Part shown: one piece after another, positions 4,818 through 6,080 of the stretch
Layout: the number at the start of each line of letters is the position of its first letter
Position numbering within the stretch: the stretch's first letter is position 1
Notes under the pieces: generated by a model
Told to the model about the DNA's origin: nothing
The model's database searches: none
Seen by the model: only the letters and a program-made list of their open reading frames with translations
Assembly (NCBI GenBank): GCA_943913325.1
Contig: CALTXP010000089.1
Span: 1 to 6,080 of the forward strand
DNA length: 6,080 bases
Direction of reading: 5' to 3'
Origin: an uncultured Anaerococcus sp.
GTDB taxonomy: Bacteria > Bacillota > Clostridia > Tissierellales > Peptoniphilaceae
Translations under genes and position numbers: made by a program

Positions 4818-6080
4818 TTAGTTAAGTTCTGGCCAGTATTCTTTATTTGCTTCTATTAAATCATCTAAGATTGCTTTTGCAACTTTAGCAGATGGGATAG
4901 TTTTTGATAAAGTTAGTGCTTGCCATAATTTTTGGTAAGAACCTTCTATCCATGCTTCTACTACAAGTTTCTCTACTGATACTTGTTGTTCCATAAGTCC
5001 TTTTTGGAATTGTGGAATGTAACCTTGATTGATTTTTTCAAATCCATCTTTGCCAACTAAACATGGGATTTCTACCATTGCTGTTGGATCAAAGTTTGCT
5101 ACTGCTCCATCATTTGGAACTATTAGTAAGAATCTTTCTTTTGTATTTTCAGCTAGGGCACGTGCAAGATCTACTATATATGTTGCGTGTGCATCTAGTT
5201 CTATCTCAACATCTTTTGCTGTTCCAGCATCAATAATTTTTTGGCACATAGAAAATACGTCTTTTTCTCTATGTTCACGTACTTCATCTACTCTTGTATG
5301 ATTAGGATCTGTATGTTCCATTACAAAGTCAGGATAGAAGTAATATTTTAAATATGTGTTTGGTATTGTCTCTGGATCTAGGGCATAGACATCTTTTGCC
5401 TTAGTGAATGTTTCTATCCATGATTCCTCAATATGTTGTCCGCTTCCAATACCATCAGCAAATCCAGTTTTTGAAACGTGTTCTTTGATTTGTGGTAGTA
5501 AGTCGTTTCCTTCTTTATCTGTAATTTTTGTAAACCATCCAAAGTGATTTAGACCATAGTATGAGAAGTCAAGTTCTTGCCATTCTTTAAGTCCTACCAT
5601 ATCTGCCATCTTATACATTAAATCTATTGGCATATCACAGATATTGATTACTTTTGAATCTGGTTTTAATCTTCTAGTTGCTTCTGCTACTATAGCTGCT
5701 GGATTTGAGTAGTTTAACATCCATGCATCTGGTGAGTATTTTTCCATGTAATCTATGATTTCTAGTACTCCACCTATGGATCTCATACCATAAGCTATTC
5801 CACCTGGTCCACATGTTTCTTGGCCAAACACTCCGTGTTTTAGTGGAATCTTTTCATCTTTATCACGCATTTCATATTTACCAACTCTTAGTTGAGCTAA
5901 TACAAAATCTACATCTGTAAATCCTTCTTTAGGATCAGTTGTGTATAAGAAATCTATTTCTGGATGTCTTTCCTTTAGGATAATCTCCATAGCTCCACCA
6001 ATTTTTGCTTGGCGATCTTCATCGTTATCATAAAGTTTGATTGATCTAATAGGAAATTTCTCCAAATTATCTAGTACCAT
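4818..6080 (-). CDS. glvA: Family 4 glycoside hydrolase, 6-phospho-alpha-glucosidase (maltose-6'-phosphate glucosidase), 5'-partial
   Basis: This cytosolic GH4 enzyme hydrolyses maltose-6'-phosphate and related alpha-glucoside phosphates to glucose 6-phosphate and a sugar, by an oxidation-elimination mechanism using NAD and Mn2+. From memory it follows Bacillus subtilis GlvA closely along its length: LYDND, TTDP, VGKY, QETCGPGGIAYGMRSIGG, NYSNPAAIVAEATRR, NICDMP, YYGLNHFGW, PQFQKGLMEQQVSVEK and the ending ANKEYWPELN. In visible-residue numbering, Cys148 and His179 match the Mn2+ ligands (GlvA Cys171, His202), Asp149 the catalytic acid (Asp172) and Tyr243 the catalytic base (Tyr265). The visible 420 residues start at a Met matching about GlvA residue 24, so this is an internal Met. 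The NAD-binding N-terminus with its GGGS motif, about 23 residues, lies beyond the right edge. No frameshift or lost catalytic residue is seen. Substrate choice within GH4 (maltose versus sucrose-isomer phosphates) is inferred from similarity. Confidence 0.93.
   Translation of the reverse strand: MVLDNLEKFPIRSIKLYDNDEDRQAKIGGAMEIILKERHPEIDFLYTTDPKEGFTDVDFVLAQLRVGKYEMRDKDEKIPLKHGVFGQETCGPGGIAYGMRSIGGVLEIIDYMEKYSPDAWMLNYSNPAAIVAEATRRLKPDSKVINICDMPIDLMYKMADMVGLKEWQELDFSYYGLNHFGWFTKITDKEGNDLLPQIKEHVSKTGFADGIGSGQHIEESWIETFTKAKDVYALDPETIPNTYLKYYFYPDFVMEHTDPNHTRVDEVREHREKDVFSMCQKIIDAGTAKDVEIELDAHATYIVDLARALAENTKERFLLIVPNDGAVANFDPTAMVEIPCLVGKDGFEKINQGYIPQFQKGLMEQQVSVEKLVVEAWIEGSYQKLWQALTLSKTIPSAKVAKAILDDLIEANKEYWPELN

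Noticed and set aside
5029..5301. 90-codon open frame on the plus strand
   Set aside because: It is antisense to the well-conserved GH4 gene, with a Ser-rich composition typical of a complement frame.
6078..6080. ATG at the window edge as the true start of the GH4 gene
   Set aside because: It aligns with an internal residue of GlvA; the NAD-binding GGGS segment that starts all GH4 enzymes would be missing, and no upstream sequence is available.

Overview
The window is a chromosomal segment from an AT-rich, low-GC Gram-positive bacterium. The ribosomal proteins, the AGGAGG-type ribosome binding sites, and the GlvA-type phospho-glucosidase with RpiR regulators all point to Firmicutes. My impression of an anaerobic coccus of the Tissierellia/Peptoniphilaceae type rests only on remembered ribosomal protein sequences and is weak. 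TGG encodes Trp and TGA acts as a stop, so a mycoplasma code is unlikely. Every convincing gene lies on the minus strand, so the window is best read from its right end to its left.

Right half (6080 to about 3336) is a sugar-phosphate locus. It begins with the 5'-truncated gene of a family 4 glycoside hydrolase, very close to maltose-6'-phosphate glucosidase GlvA/MalA. A long, nearly perfect hairpin with a T tract follows (4757-4803). Two overlapping genes for RpiR/MurR-type sugar-phosphate-sensing regulators come next, resembling the glvA-glvR arrangement of Bacillus subtilis. Both regulators look damaged. The first has no convincing start codon, a shortened linker and an eroded SIS motif. 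The second is frameshifted near its 3' end: the missing SIS-domain C-terminus is legible in another frame down to 3336. A decaying regulatory module beside an intact-looking enzyme is the most notable feature of the window.

Left half (about 3275 to 1) is the str operon: rpsL (S12), rpsG (S7), fusA (EF-G) and the first 17 codons of tuf (EF-Tu). A strong promoter (TTGACT, 17-bp spacer, TAGAAT) lies at 3247-3275, and the predicted transcript starts almost directly with a 7-bp stem-loop. The 145-bp rpsL-rpsG spacer is unusually structured and could be the site of S7 autoregulation. rpsG starts at a GTG behind a perfect Shine-Dalgarno sequence.

The str operon supplies two small-subunit proteins and two elongation factors for translation. 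The other locus would hydrolyse phosphorylated disaccharide brought in by a PTS transporter, presumably encoded outside the window. I found no CRISPR array, tRNA, rRNA, insertion sequence or defence-type system, and I do not claim a novel system here.
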